Shown here one piece after another: positions 51,144 to 59,428 of a stretch of 64,000 bases of DNA (position 1 is the stretch's first letter; each line of letters opens with the position of its first letter). The position numbers and the translations under genes are program-made. The stretch covers positions 16,608-80,607 of the forward strand of contig CAVHCX010000012.1 in NCBI GenBank assembly GCA_963634745.1, read 5' to 3'. The notes below the pieces were generated by a model. The model was not told the origin of the DNA. It saw only the letters and a list, made by a program, of their open reading frames with translations, and searched no databases. The stretch comes from CAKRJP01 sp963634745. GTDB taxonomy: Bacteria; Bacillota; Clostridia; Lachnospirales; Lachnospiraceae.

Positions 51144-52376
51144 TTACACTTGATTGCTTTTCTTTTCAACTTCCTGAAGCTTCATAGCGCGAACCTTTAA
51201 TGGCAAGCCAAATAAGGTGATGAATCCGCTGGCGTCGTTGTGATCATACATATCGCCGGTAGTAAAGCTTGCAAGAGACTCGTTGTAGAGAGAGTATGGA
51301 GAAGTAGTTCCGGCCTTAATAATGTTACCCTTGTATAATTTGAACTTAACTTCGCCGGTTACATATTCCTGGGTGCTTTCAATAAATGCCTGGATTGCCT
51401 CACGAAGTGGTGTGAACCATTTTCCTTCGTAAACAACCTGAGACAGCTTGTTGCCCATCTCTTCTTTTACTTCATAAGTAGCACGGTCTAATACTAATTC
51501 CTCCAGCTGCTGGTGAGCTTCGTAGAGGATGGTTCCGCCTGGTGTCTCATAAACACCACGAGACTTCATACCTACCACACGGTTCTCAACGATATCTACA
51601 ATACCGATTCCGTGCTTTCCTCCGAGCTCATTTAACTTACGGATAATATCAGAAACCTTCATCTCCACGCCGTTAACGCTCTTTGGAACACCCTTTTCGA
51701 AGGTCATAGTTACATATTCTCCCTCATCCGGAGCCTTCTCAGGAGTAGTAGAAAGAACCAACATGTGATCATAGTTTGGCTCCAGGCTTGGATCCTCAAG
51801 CTCAAGTCCCTCGTGGCTGATGTGCCAGAGGTTGCGATCACGGCTGTAGCTGTGGCTTGCATCAAATGGAAGATCAATGCCGTGTGCCTTACAGTAATCA
51901 ATCTCGTCCTCTCTAGACTGCATGGTCCAAACGTCTGTCATTCTCCAAGGTGCGATTACCTTGATATCCGGAGCTAAGGCCTTGATTGCAAGCTCGAAAC
52001 GGATCTGGTCATTTCCCTTACCGGTAGCACCGTGGCAGATGGCAACGGCATCTTCTTTTCTGGCAATCTCAACTAACTTTTTAGCGATAGCCGGACGAGC
52101 CATAGATGTTCCTAATAAATACTTGTTCTCATATACAGCATGTGCCTGTACACATGGAACAATATAATTGTCGCAGAAATCATCAACGATATCTTCTATA
52201 TATAACTTGGAAGCTCCGGATAATTTAGCTCTCTCATCAAGTCCCTCTAATTCGCTTTCCTGACCGCAATCTACGCAGCAGCAAATAACATCGTAATTAA
52301 AGGTTTCCTTTAGCCAAGGGATAATAGCAGTAGTATCCAGACCGCCGGAATAGGCTAAAACAACTTTTTCTTTCAT
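51144..52376 (-). CDS. argG: argininosuccinate synthase
   Basis: Joins citrulline and aspartate with ATP to make argininosuccinate, 410 residues. The N-terminal pyrophosphatase loop AYSGGLDTT, the substrate segments GATGKGNDQIRFE near residue 116 and SREDEIDYCKAHG, and SRGVYETPGG near 274 are all present. It is transcribed away from argC-argJ-argB-argD, and an ArgR-like box overlaps its promoter. argH is not adjacent in this window. An AGGAGG site precedes the ATG. Confidence 0.96.
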   Translation of the reverse strand: MKEKVVLAYSGGLDTTAIIPWLKETFNYDVICCCVDCGQESELEGLDERAKLSGASKLYIEDIVDDFCDNYIVPCVQAHAVYENKYLLGTSMARPAIAKKLVEIARKEDAVAICHGATGKGNDQIRFELAIKALAPDIKVIAPWRMTDVWTMQSREDEIDYCKAHGIDLPFDASHSYSRDRNLWHISHEGLELEDPSLEPNYDHMLVLSTTPEKAPDEGEYVTMTFEKGVPKSVNGVEMKVSDIIRKLNELGGKHGIGIVDIVENRVVGMKSRGVYETPGGTILYEAHQQLEELVLDRATYEVKEEMGNKLSQVVYEGKWFTPLREAIQAFIESTQEYVTGEVKFKLYKGNIIKAGTTSPYSLYNESLASFTTGDMYDHNDASGFITLFGLPLKVRAMKLQEVEKKSNQV

Positions 52377-52484
52377 AGTAGAAGTCCTCCTAAATGTATA
52401 ATTAAAATTTCCATGCCAACTGCCGAAATCTATGAGCGACTCAAGATAAAAGCAGTTGGGTCATACGCTTGTAATGCAAGACTC

Positions 52485-52513
52485 ACTATACACTATATGA
52501 AATGAATATTCAA
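52485..52513 (-). promoter_or_regulatory. argG promoter overlapped by an ArgR-type box
   Basis: On the minus strand TTGAAT (52508-52513) and TATAGT (52485-52490) are separated by 17 bases. The palindrome TGAATATTCA at 52503-52512 matches the core of ARG boxes and covers the -35 box, implying repression by arginine-bound ArgR. No argR gene is in the window. Confidence 0.68.
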
Positions 52514-52532
52514 GATATTTTTCTGATAAACT

Positions 52533-52567
52533 TGCATAATATGCATGAATAATGTATAATTATGCAA
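52533..52567. promoter_or_regulatory. inverted repeat in the argG-argC intergenic region
   Basis: TTGCATAAT at 52533-52541 is the exact reverse complement of ATTATGCAA at 52559-52567; the centre contains ATGCATGAATAATG, which resembles an ARG box. It could be a second ArgR site acting on both directions. The remaining bases of the 375-base gap hold only the two promoters. Confidence 0.4.
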
Positions 52568-52646
52568 TGTTAAAAAGCCGGTAAAAAAGAAGGTCCTAAA
52601 TATCAGAGCATTTAAGTATAAGAATCAATGCAAGGGGCCTTAGTGC

Positions 52647-52675
52647 TAGACAAGACTAGGAAACTAGTATATGAT
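52647..52675 (+). promoter_or_regulatory. candidate argC operon promoter
   Basis: TAGACA and TATGAT are separated by 17 bases, with the start about 68 bases before the argC ATG. Confidence 0.5.
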
Positions 52676-52750
52676 AGAAAGTTGTATCAAAAAGTTGCAT
52701 AAAACCTAGGACTGGGTTTTGGAAAATAGATTTCAATTAGGAGGATATCC

Positions 52751-53791
52751 ATGATTAAGGCAGGAATTATCGGCGCTACAGGTTATGCAGGCGCTGAGTT
52801 GGTACGTTTGTTGATGGGACATAAAGAGGTAGAGATTGTATGGTATGGTTCTAGAAGCTATGTAGACCAGAAATATGCAGATGTTTATCAGAATATGTTT
52901 CAGATCGTAGATGCCAAATGTTTAGATGATAATATAGAAGAATTAGCAAAGCAGGCGGATGTGATCTTCACAGCTACGCCCCAGGGCTATTTGGCTTCTG
53001 TTCTCACAGAGGAGATTTTAAATCATACCAAACTGGTGGATCTTAGCGCAGATTTCCGTATTAAGGATGTCGCTACTTATGAAGAGTGGTATAAGATCGA
53101 GCACAAATCTCCGCAGTTTATTGAGGAGGCAGTTTACGGACTTTGTGAGATTAATAGGGAAGATATTAAGAAGGCCAGATTGATTGCAAACCCTGGCTGC
53201 TATACCACCTGTTCCATCCTGACCGCCTATCCGCTGGCCAAGGAAGGAATTATTGATATGAGCACATTGATCGTGGATGCCAAGTCAGGTACTTCCGGAG
53301 CAGGAAGAGGGGCCAAGGTTCCAAACCTTTTCTGTGAGGTCAATGAAAATATGAAGGCTTACGGGGTGGCAAGTCACAGACATACACCGGAAATTGAGGA
53401 GCAACTAGGATATGCATCCGGAGAAGAGGTTTTGATTAATTTCACCCCTCATTTGGTTCCTATGAACCGGGGAATCCTGGTTACAGAATATGCCAATCTG
53501 AAAAAGGATCTTAGCTATGAGGAAGTAAAGGCCATTTACGATGCATATTATAAGGATGAAAAATTTGTACGCGTGCTTCCTGAGGGAGTTTGCCCGGAGA
53601 CAAAATGGGTAGAGGGAAGTAACTATGTAGATATTAATTTTAAGATTGATCCAAGAACCCACCGCATCATTATGATGGGAGCTCTTGATAATCTGGTAAA
53701 GGGAGCCGCTGGACAGGCCGTTCAGAATATGAACCTGCTCTTTGGACTTCCTGAGGATGAAGGCCTGAACCTAGTGCCAATGTTCCCATAA
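52751..53791 (+). CDS. argC: N-acetyl-gamma-glutamyl-phosphate reductase
   Basis: Third step of arginine synthesis, NADPH reduction of acetylglutamyl phosphate, 346 residues. The Rossmann loop GATGYAGAELVRLL is at residues 9-22 and the catalytic Cys150 is in NPGCYTT. GTSGAGRG and HRHTPEIE follow as expected. A strong TTAGGAGG site precedes the ATG. It is the first gene of argC-GNAT-argJ-argB-argD, all in one direction with short gaps. Confidence 0.96.
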   Translation: MIKAGIIGATGYAGAELVRLLMGHKEVEIVWYGSRSYVDQKYADVYQNMFQIVDAKCLDDNIEELAKQADVIFTATPQGYLASVLTEEILNHTKLVDLSADFRIKDVATYEEWYKIEHKSPQFIEEAVYGLCEINREDIKKARLIANPGCYTTCSILTAYPLAKEGIIDMSTLIVDAKSGTSGAGRGAKVPNLFCEVNENMKAYGVASHRHTPEIEEQLGYASGEEVLINFTPHLVPMNRGILVTEYANLKKDLSYEEVKAIYDAYYKDEKFVRVLPEGVCPETKWVEGSNYVDINFKIDPRTHRIIMMGALDNLVKGAAGQAVQNMNLLFGLPEDEGLNLVPMFP

Positions 53792-53835
53792 GAAGGTTCC
53801 TATAAGAAACGAGAGATAGAAATGAGGAAGTAAAC

Positions 53836-54285
53836 ATGTTGATACGTACAATGACCATAGAAGATTTTGATGAAGTCCATGCTCTTTGGATGCAGATCAA
53901 GGGATTCGGGATTCGAAGTATCGATGATTCCAAAGCAGGAATTTCAAGATTTTTAAAAAGAAATCCTACCACCAGCGTTGTGGCAGTGGTGGATGACAAG
54001 ATTGTAGGAGCCATCCTCTGTGGCCATGACGGACGGCGGGGTTGTATGTATCATGTATGTGTGGCAGAGGGCTACAGGTGCCACGGGATTGGCAAAGCCA
54101 TGGTAGTCAGATGCATGCAGGAATTAAAAAAAGAAGAGATCAACAATGTGAGTCTGATTGCCTTCACCCAGAACGATGGGGGAAATGCATTTTGGAAGAC
54201 CATCGGATGGAAAAAAAGAGAAGACTTAAATTATTATGATTTCATATTAAATGACAAGAATATCACAGCATTCAATCAACAGTAA
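53836..54285 (+). CDS. GNAT family N-acetyltransferase within the arg operon
   Basis: Acetyl-CoA-dependent N-acetyltransferase of 149 residues. The acetyl-CoA loop reads VAEGYRCHGIGKAMV near residue 75, close to the RGxGIG consensus, and FWKTIGWKKRED near the C-terminus is typical of GNAT proteins. Its place between argC and argJ suggests it acts on an arginine-pathway compound, for example glutamate as an extra N-acetylglutamate synthase, but the sequence does not prove this. A weak GAGGAAG site precedes the ATG. Confidence 0.8.
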   Translation: MLIRTMTIEDFDEVHALWMQIKGFGIRSIDDSKAGISRFLKRNPTTSVVAVVDDKIVGAILCGHDGRRGCMYHVCVAEGYRCHGIGKAMVVRCMQELKKEEINNVSLIAFTQNDGGNAFWKTIGWKKREDLNYYDFILNDKNITAFNQQ

Positions 54286-54303
54286 GTAATGGAGGAAATG
54301 AAG

Positions 54304-55527
54304 ATGGAGATCGTAAAGGGCGGAGTAACCGCAGCAAAGGGATTTGAAGCAGCCAGTACAGCAGCAGGAATAAAATATAAAGATCGTACCGACATGGCCT
54401 TGATCTACAGTCAGGCGCCATGTGTATCAGCAGGAACCTTTACCCGCAATGTGGTAAAGGCTGCCCCGGTAAAGTGGGACAGACAGGTGGTAGACAGCGG
54501 AGCTATGGTGCAGGCTGTGGTTGTAAATTCCGGAATTGCCAATGCTTGTACAGGATCGGAAGGTTTTGGATATTGTAAGGATACGGCAGAGGCGGCAGCA
54601 AGAATTTTAGACATTTCCCCGGAAGGTGTCTTGATTGGGTCTACAGGTGTTATTGGAAAGCAGCTTCCGATTGACCGCTTAACAGCAGGTATTGAAGCTT
54701 TGGCTGCTAAGAAAAATGATTCCATCGAAAACGGAACAGAGGCTGCTAAGGCAATTATGACTACCGACACCAGAGAAAAAGAACTGGCAGTTACCATTGA
54801 AGTGGGTGGTAAAACTGTAACAGTAGGCGGTATGGCAAAGGGATCCGGAATGATCCATCCAAATATGTGCACCATGTTAGCCTTCATCACTACAGACGCG
54901 GCTATTAGCAAGGATGCTTTGCAAAAGGCGCTGAGCCAGGATGTAGATGATACCTACAATATGATCTCTGTAGATGGGGATACTTCCACCAACGATACAG
55001 CGGTTTTACTGGCCAATGGTTTGGCAGAAAATCCGGTCATTGAATATGGAAGTGAGGATTATAAGAAATTTGCAGAAGCCCTTCATGTAATCAATGAGTA
55101 CTTGGCCAAGATGATCGCAGGAGACGGAGAAGGAGCAACAGCCTTATTTGAGGTAAAGGCAGTGGGATGCGAAAGCCTAAGTCAGGCAAAGACCCTTGCC
55201 AAGGCCATTGTTTGCTCGAATCTTACAAAGACTGCCATTGCAGGCCATGATGCAAACTGGGGAAGAATCCTCTGTGCTATGGGATATTCAGGGGCAGACT
55301 TTGACCCTGAGAAGGTAGACTTATTCTTTGAAAGTGCCAATGGAAAGATCCAGATCATTGAAAATGGTACGGCCGTAGATTACAGCGAGGAGGAGGCAAC
55401 TAAGATTCTCTCAGCAAAAGAAGTGACAGCCATTGCAGATGTAAAAATGGGCGAGCAAAAAGCAACCGCTTGGGGATGCGATCTGACCCACGGCTATATT
55501 GAGATCAATGCAGATTATCGCAGCTAG
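54304..55527 (+). CDS. argJ: bifunctional ornithine acetyltransferase / N-acetylglutamate synthase
   Basis: Recycles the acetyl group from acetylornithine to glutamate, and in bifunctional forms also makes N-acetylglutamate from acetyl-CoA; 407 residues. Autocleavage occurs at the conserved Thr in HPNMCTMLAF (near residue 187), where most homologues have HPNMATML, so Ala is replaced by Cys just before the nucleophile. The glycine-rich KGSGMIHP and GHDANWGRI are conserved. The ATG at 54304 is 7 bases after GGAGGA; the ATG at 54289 lies before that site. Confidence 0.95.
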   Translation: MEIVKGGVTAAKGFEAASTAAGIKYKDRTDMALIYSQAPCVSAGTFTRNVVKAAPVKWDRQVVDSGAMVQAVVVNSGIANACTGSEGFGYCKDTAEAAARILDISPEGVLIGSTGVIGKQLPIDRLTAGIEALAAKKNDSIENGTEAAKAIMTTDTREKELAVTIEVGGKTVTVGGMAKGSGMIHPNMCTMLAFITTDAAISKDALQKALSQDVDDTYNMISVDGDTSTNDTAVLLANGLAENPVIEYGSEDYKKFAEALHVINEYLAKMIAGDGEGATALFEVKAVGCESLSQAKTLAKAIVCSNLTKTAIAGHDANWGRILCAMGYSGADFDPEKVDLFFESANGKIQIIENGTAVDYSEEEATKILSAKEVTAIADVKMGEQKATAWGCDLTHGYIEINADYRS

Positions 55528-55584
55528 TGGCGAAGATATTTTCAGATAATAAAAGGCAGGACATATGCCGCGAAGGAGCAAAAA

Positions 55585-56490
55585 ATGGATAAAAATATGC
55601 AAAAGTATCTTGAAAAAGCAGAGGTTTTAATAGAAGCCCTGCCATATATTCAGCGATTTAATCGTAGAATCATTGTTGTAAAATATGGCGGAAGTGCCAT
55701 GGTAGATGAGGAGTTAAAGGCCAGAGTGATTCAGGATGTAACCCTTCTTAAACTGGTTGGTTTCAAACCGATTATTGTACATGGCGGCGGAAAGGAAATC
55801 AGCCGCTGGGTCAGCAAGGTAGGAATGGAGCCTAAATTTATTAACGGACTGCGTGTAACCGATGAGCCAACCATGGAATTGGTAGAGATGGTTCTTGGAA
55901 AGGTAAATAAAAGTCTGGTTCAGCTGGTAGAAGGCTTGGGCGTTCGTGCCATCGGTATCAGCGGTAAAGACGGAAAACTTTTGACCGTAGATAAGAAGTT
56001 ATCCCAGGGTCAGGATATTGGATTTGTGGGAGAAGTAAAAGAAGTAAATGCTGACATCCTCTATGATCTTTTGGAAAAGGATTTCCTCCCTATTGTTTGC
56101 CCGGTAGGACTTGATGATGATAATAATACCTATAATATCAATGCGGACGATGCGGCCTGCGCCATTGCAAAAGCCATGAAGGCAGAAAAACTTGCCTTCC
56201 TTACAGATATTGAGGGTGTTTACAAAGATCCTAAGGATCCACAGACCCTTATTTCAGAACTTACGGTTTCTGCTGCACAGAAGCTTATGGATGATGGCTA
56301 TATCGGTGGAGGTATGCTGCCAAAACTTAACAACTGTATCGATGCCATCCATGCAGGTGTTTCCAGAGTTCATATTTTAGACGGAAGAATTCCGCATTGT
56401 CTTTTACTTGAGATCTTTACCAACAAGGGAATCGGAACTGCCATTTTAAATGATGAAAGTCAAAGATTTTATACAGAAGAGGAAGCGTAA
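55585..56490 (+). CDS. argB: acetylglutamate kinase
   Basis: Phosphorylates N-acetylglutamate, 301 residues. The amino-acid kinase loop VVKYGGSAM is near residue 32, IVHGGGKEIS near 64, and the C-terminal lysine region GGGMLPKL near 240. An N-terminal helix of about 20 residues precedes the core; forms with this helix are usually hexameric and inhibited by arginine, so feedback control is likely (inference). AAGGAGC precedes the ATG. It lies between argJ and argD. Confidence 0.95.
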   Translation: MDKNMQKYLEKAEVLIEALPYIQRFNRRIIVVKYGGSAMVDEELKARVIQDVTLLKLVGFKPIIVHGGGKEISRWVSKVGMEPKFINGLRVTDEPTMELVEMVLGKVNKSLVQLVEGLGVRAIGISGKDGKLLTVDKKLSQGQDIGFVGEVKEVNADILYDLLEKDFLPIVCPVGLDDDNNTYNINADDAACAIAKAMKAEKLAFLTDIEGVYKDPKDPQTLISELTVSAAQKLMDDGYIGGGMLPKLNNCIDAIHAGVSRVHILDGRIPHCLLLEIFTNKGIGTAILNDESQRFYTEEEA

Positions 56491-56526
56491 ATCGGGATAA
56501 TCAGCAAGATAAAGGTGGAAAATACT

Positions 56527-57705
56527 ATGGCAAATACATATATGGAAAAATTTAATAACAATTTGGTGCATACCTATAATCCATTTCCGGTAGTCCTAGA
56601 CTATGGCCAGGGTGTCTATCTATATGACACCGAAGGAAAGAAATATCTGGATTTTGCTGCAGGCTATGCAGTAACTTCCTTGGGATATGGAAATGAAGAA
56701 ATCGGGGATGCACTTAAGGCTCAGGTGGACAAGCTCATCCATACTTCCAATCTATACTACAATACGGTATGTGGAGAGGCCGCAGAGGCCTTAAAAGATA
56801 TCACAGGCATGGACCGGGTTTTCTTTACCAACAGCGGCGGAGAGGCGGTTGAAGGTTGCTTAAAGGCAGCAAGAAAATATGCCTACAAAAAGAATAGCGG
56901 CCGCTATGAATTCATTGCTATGAAGGAGTCCTTCCATGGAAGAAGCTTTGGAGCTCTTTCTGTGACCGGACATGATGCTTACAGAAAACCTTTTGAACCT
57001 TTGCTTGAGGGCGTCTCCTTTGCGGACTATAATGATTTAGACAGCGTAAAGGCCTTAGTGACAGACAAAACCTGTGCCATTATTTTTGAGACCCTCCAGG
57101 GTGAAGGGGGCATTAACCTGGCTACTGAAGATTTTGTAAAGGGAATCCGCAAGCTCTGTGACGAAGAAGGCATCTTAATGATCTGTGATGAAGTGCAGTG
57201 CGGTATGGGCCGTACCGGATCTATGTTTGCATGGCAAAAGTACGGAGTGAAGCCGGATATTATGTCCATGGCTAAGGCCATTGGAAATGGGGTTCCTGTA
57301 GGAGCGTTTGCCATGACAGAGGCGGTAGCTCAATATTCCTTGGAGCCGGGAGACCATGGCACTACTTATGGTGGAAATCCTTTGGCTTGTACAGCAGTGA
57401 AAAAGACGGTAGAAATTTTTAAACGAGACCATATCGCAGATCACGTAAAGGAAGTGGGAGCCTATTTGACCGCCCAGTTAGAGGCCTTAGAGAAAGACTT
57501 TGATACGGTAGTGGCAGTAAAAGGAACCGGTCTTATGCAGGGAATCCAGGTGACAAAACCCTTGGCTGAGATTACAGGGGCTGCCTTAAAGGAAGGACTT
57601 TTAATTATCGGTGCAGGCTCTGATGTGATTCGTTTTGTTCCGCCTCTTATTATTGAAAAAGAGCATGTAGATGAGATGATTGAGATTTTAAGAAAGGTCT
57701 TATAA
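56527..57705 (+). CDS. argD: acetylornithine aminotransferase
   Basis: PLP-dependent aminotransferase, 392 residues, makes N-acetylornithine from the semialdehyde. The cofactor lysine is K250 in SMAKAIGNG; FTNSGGEAVEGCLKAARKY near residue 99 and CDEVQCGMGRTG near 219 are class-III signatures. The ATG at 56527 is 8 bases after AAAGGTGG; an in-frame GTG at 56515 overlaps that site. It is the last gene of the operon, before a strong terminator. argF and argH are not in the window. Confidence 0.94.
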   Translation: MANTYMEKFNNNLVHTYNPFPVVLDYGQGVYLYDTEGKKYLDFAAGYAVTSLGYGNEEIGDALKAQVDKLIHTSNLYYNTVCGEAAEALKDITGMDRVFFTNSGGEAVEGCLKAARKYAYKKNSGRYEFIAMKESFHGRSFGALSVTGHDAYRKPFEPLLEGVSFADYNDLDSVKALVTDKTCAIIFETLQGEGGINLATEDFVKGIRKLCDEEGILMICDEVQCGMGRTGSMFAWQKYGVKPDIMSMAKAIGNGVPVGAFAMTEAVAQYSLEPGDHGTTYGGNPLACTAVKKTVEIFKRDHIADHVKEVGAYLTAQLEALEKDFDTVVAVKGTGLMQGIQVTKPLAEITGAALKEGLLIIGAGSDVIRFVPPLIIEKEHVDEMIEILRKVL

Positions 57706-57739
57706 AAAGACAGTATAAAAATTAAAAAAAGTTTGGGCT

Positions 57740-57782
57740 GCGGTTTATATAAGCTAGGGTTTATATAAACCGCGGTTTTTAT
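57740..57782 (+). terminator. terminator of the arg operon
   Basis: GCGGTTTATATAA at 57740-57752 pairs perfectly with 57761-57773 around a short loop, and T residues follow. Confidence 0.88.
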
Positions 57783-57882
57783 TTTAGAAGTTGTATTTTC
57801 CCAGGAAAAATAGTAAGATAAGAGAGTCTAAAAGCATTCGCGGGGTATGAGTGACTTCCGTAAAAGAAACGGAGGTTGCAAT

Positions 57883-58602
57883 ATGCAAAAGACAAGAAAG
57901 AAATGTTTGGTTTTTACCGGCAGATTGCTGGTTTGTATAGGTAGCATGCTATGGATTCTTTCTGCTTGTGGAGAAAGTAAGAGTGGAGAGCTTACCCGGT
58001 TTGGTGAGTCTTACTATTCGGATAGCAGCGTACAGGGGGAGGCTTCGGATTCTTCTTTAAAAGAGGAGGAATCGGAAGCTTTTGATACTTCTAATGGATC
58101 GGATTCCTCTGCTTCTTCGGACGATGGAGTCATATTTGTTCATTTATGTGGAGCTGTAAAGGAACCGGGTGTTTATGAAGTGAAAAGTGGCAGCAGGCTC
58201 TATGAGGTTTTAAAAAGAGCCGGAGGCTTGACGGAGGAGGCCTGTGACAGCTTCCTAAACCAGGCCCAGCTTTTGACAGATGGCAGTCAGATCTATGTGC
58301 CTACGAAAGAAGAAGTGGCAAATGGGGCAGTAGAAAATAATGGAAATGCCCAGAACGAGAGCCGGGACTTGGCAGAGAATGGGGCGGGAGTTTCCGATGC
58401 TTCATCCGGCGATAAGGTGAATATTAATACCGCCGATGTGAATGAACTAATGACCCTGTCTGGAATCGGAGAGTCCAAGGCCAAGGCGATCGTTGAATAT
58501 CGGGAGAGCAATGGAGCCTTTAAGAGTATTGAGGAACTTATGAATATCAGGGGTATCAAGGATGGGGTTTTTCAAAAGATCAAGGATTCTATCACGGTAT
58601 GA
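57883..58602 (+). CDS. comEA: ComEA-family DNA-binding lipoprotein
   Basis: Competence DNA receptor of the ComEA family, 239 residues. It has a lipoprotein signal peptide with ILSAC (Cys29) rather than the transmembrane anchor of Bacillus ComEA. A low-complexity Ser/Asp/Glu linker (about 35-80) leads to an SLBB domain (VHLCGAVKEPGVYEV) and a C-terminal helix-hairpin-helix pair (VNINTADVNELMTLSGIGESKA) that binds DNA. The ATG at 57883 follows ACGGAGG; an upstream ATG at 57847 has no site. comEC lies four genes downstream, separated by a two-component system and a GerMN lipoprotein gene. Confidence 0.88.
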   Translation: MQKTRKKCLVFTGRLLVCIGSMLWILSACGESKSGELTRFGESYYSDSSVQGEASDSSLKEEESEAFDTSNGSDSSASSDDGVIFVHLCGAVKEPGVYEVKSGSRLYEVLKRAGGLTEEACDSFLNQAQLLTDGSQIYVPTKEEVANGAVENNGNAQNESRDLAENGAGVSDASSGDKVNINTADVNELMTLSGIGESKAKAIVEYRESNGAFKSIEELMNIRGIKDGVFQKIKDSITV

Positions 58603-58677
58603 GATAAGGCTCGGCAAAAAACTTAGGCAGCTATTATTTTGTGAATTAAGAGAAACTAGAATAGAAGGGGACAAGGC

Positions 58678-59367
58678 ATGAGCAAACGCATTTTGGTTGT
58701 GGATGATGAAAAATTAATGGTAAAGGGAATTCGTTTTAGCTTAGAGCAAGACGGCATGGAAGTGGATTGTGCCTACGATGGTAAGGAGGCTTTAAGTCTT
58801 GCCAAGGAACAAACCTATGATCTGATTTTGCTGGATGTCATGTTGCCCCAATATGACGGATTTACCTTGTGCCAGATGATCCGGGAATTTTCTGATGTTC
58901 CCATTATTATGCTGACAGCCAAGGGGGAGGATATGGATAAGATCCTAGGCCTTGAGTATGGGGCGGATGACTATATTACCAAACCTTTTAATATTTTGGA
59001 AGTGAAGGCCAGGATCAAGGCTATTTTTCGAAGAGCCGACAAGGCGAAAAAATATACTTCCGATCGCCGTCTGATTCAAAAGGGAAAGATGAAGATTGAC
59101 GGGGACAGCCGCAGAGCCTTTGTAGATGAAAAGGAAGTAAATCTGACTGCCAAGGAATTTGATCTTTTGGAGCTTTTGGCCAAGAATCCGGGAAAGGTTT
59201 ACAGCAGGGAAGAGCTTCTTAATATTGTTTGGGGTTATGAGTATCCGGGAGATGCAAGAACGGTGGATGTCCATATTCGTAGGCTTCGGGAGAAGATCGA
59301 GGAGAGCCCCAGTGAACCGAAATATGTTTGTACAAAATGGGGGGTAGGATACTATTTCAGGGGTTAA
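58678..59367 (+). CDS. OmpR-family response regulator
   Basis: Response regulator of 229 residues: receiver domain with DDE near residue 9, phosphorylated Asp53 (LLDVMLPQYDG) and Lys102 in TKPFN, then a winged-helix domain with DVHIRRLREKIE and WGVGYYF at the end. It resembles WalR/PhoP/MtrA-type regulators. The next gene is its histidine kinase, followed by a GerMN lipoprotein, an order like actinobacterial mtrA-mtrB-lpqB. GAAGGGGA precedes the ATG. Targets are not visible. Confidence 0.9.
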   Translation: MSKRILVVDDEKLMVKGIRFSLEQDGMEVDCAYDGKEALSLAKEQTYDLILLDVMLPQYDGFTLCQMIREFSDVPIIMLTAKGEDMDKILGLEYGADDYITKPFNILEVKARIKAIFRRADKAKKYTSDRRLIQKGKMKIDGDSRRAFVDEKEVNLTAKEFDLLELLAKNPGKVYSREELLNIVWGYEYPGDARTVDVHIRRLREKIEESPSEPKYVCTKWGVGYYFRG

Positions 59368-59428
59368 AGAATACTTAAAATTACACGTTCTAAAAAGTTT
59401 ACGGCTTCGCATCGGTCTCTGCCTGGTT

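Noticed and set aside
54411..54911. A 166-codon minus-strand frame inside argJ
   Set aside because: It is a shadow of the argJ coding frame, which has catalytic motifs and sits in a conserved operon.
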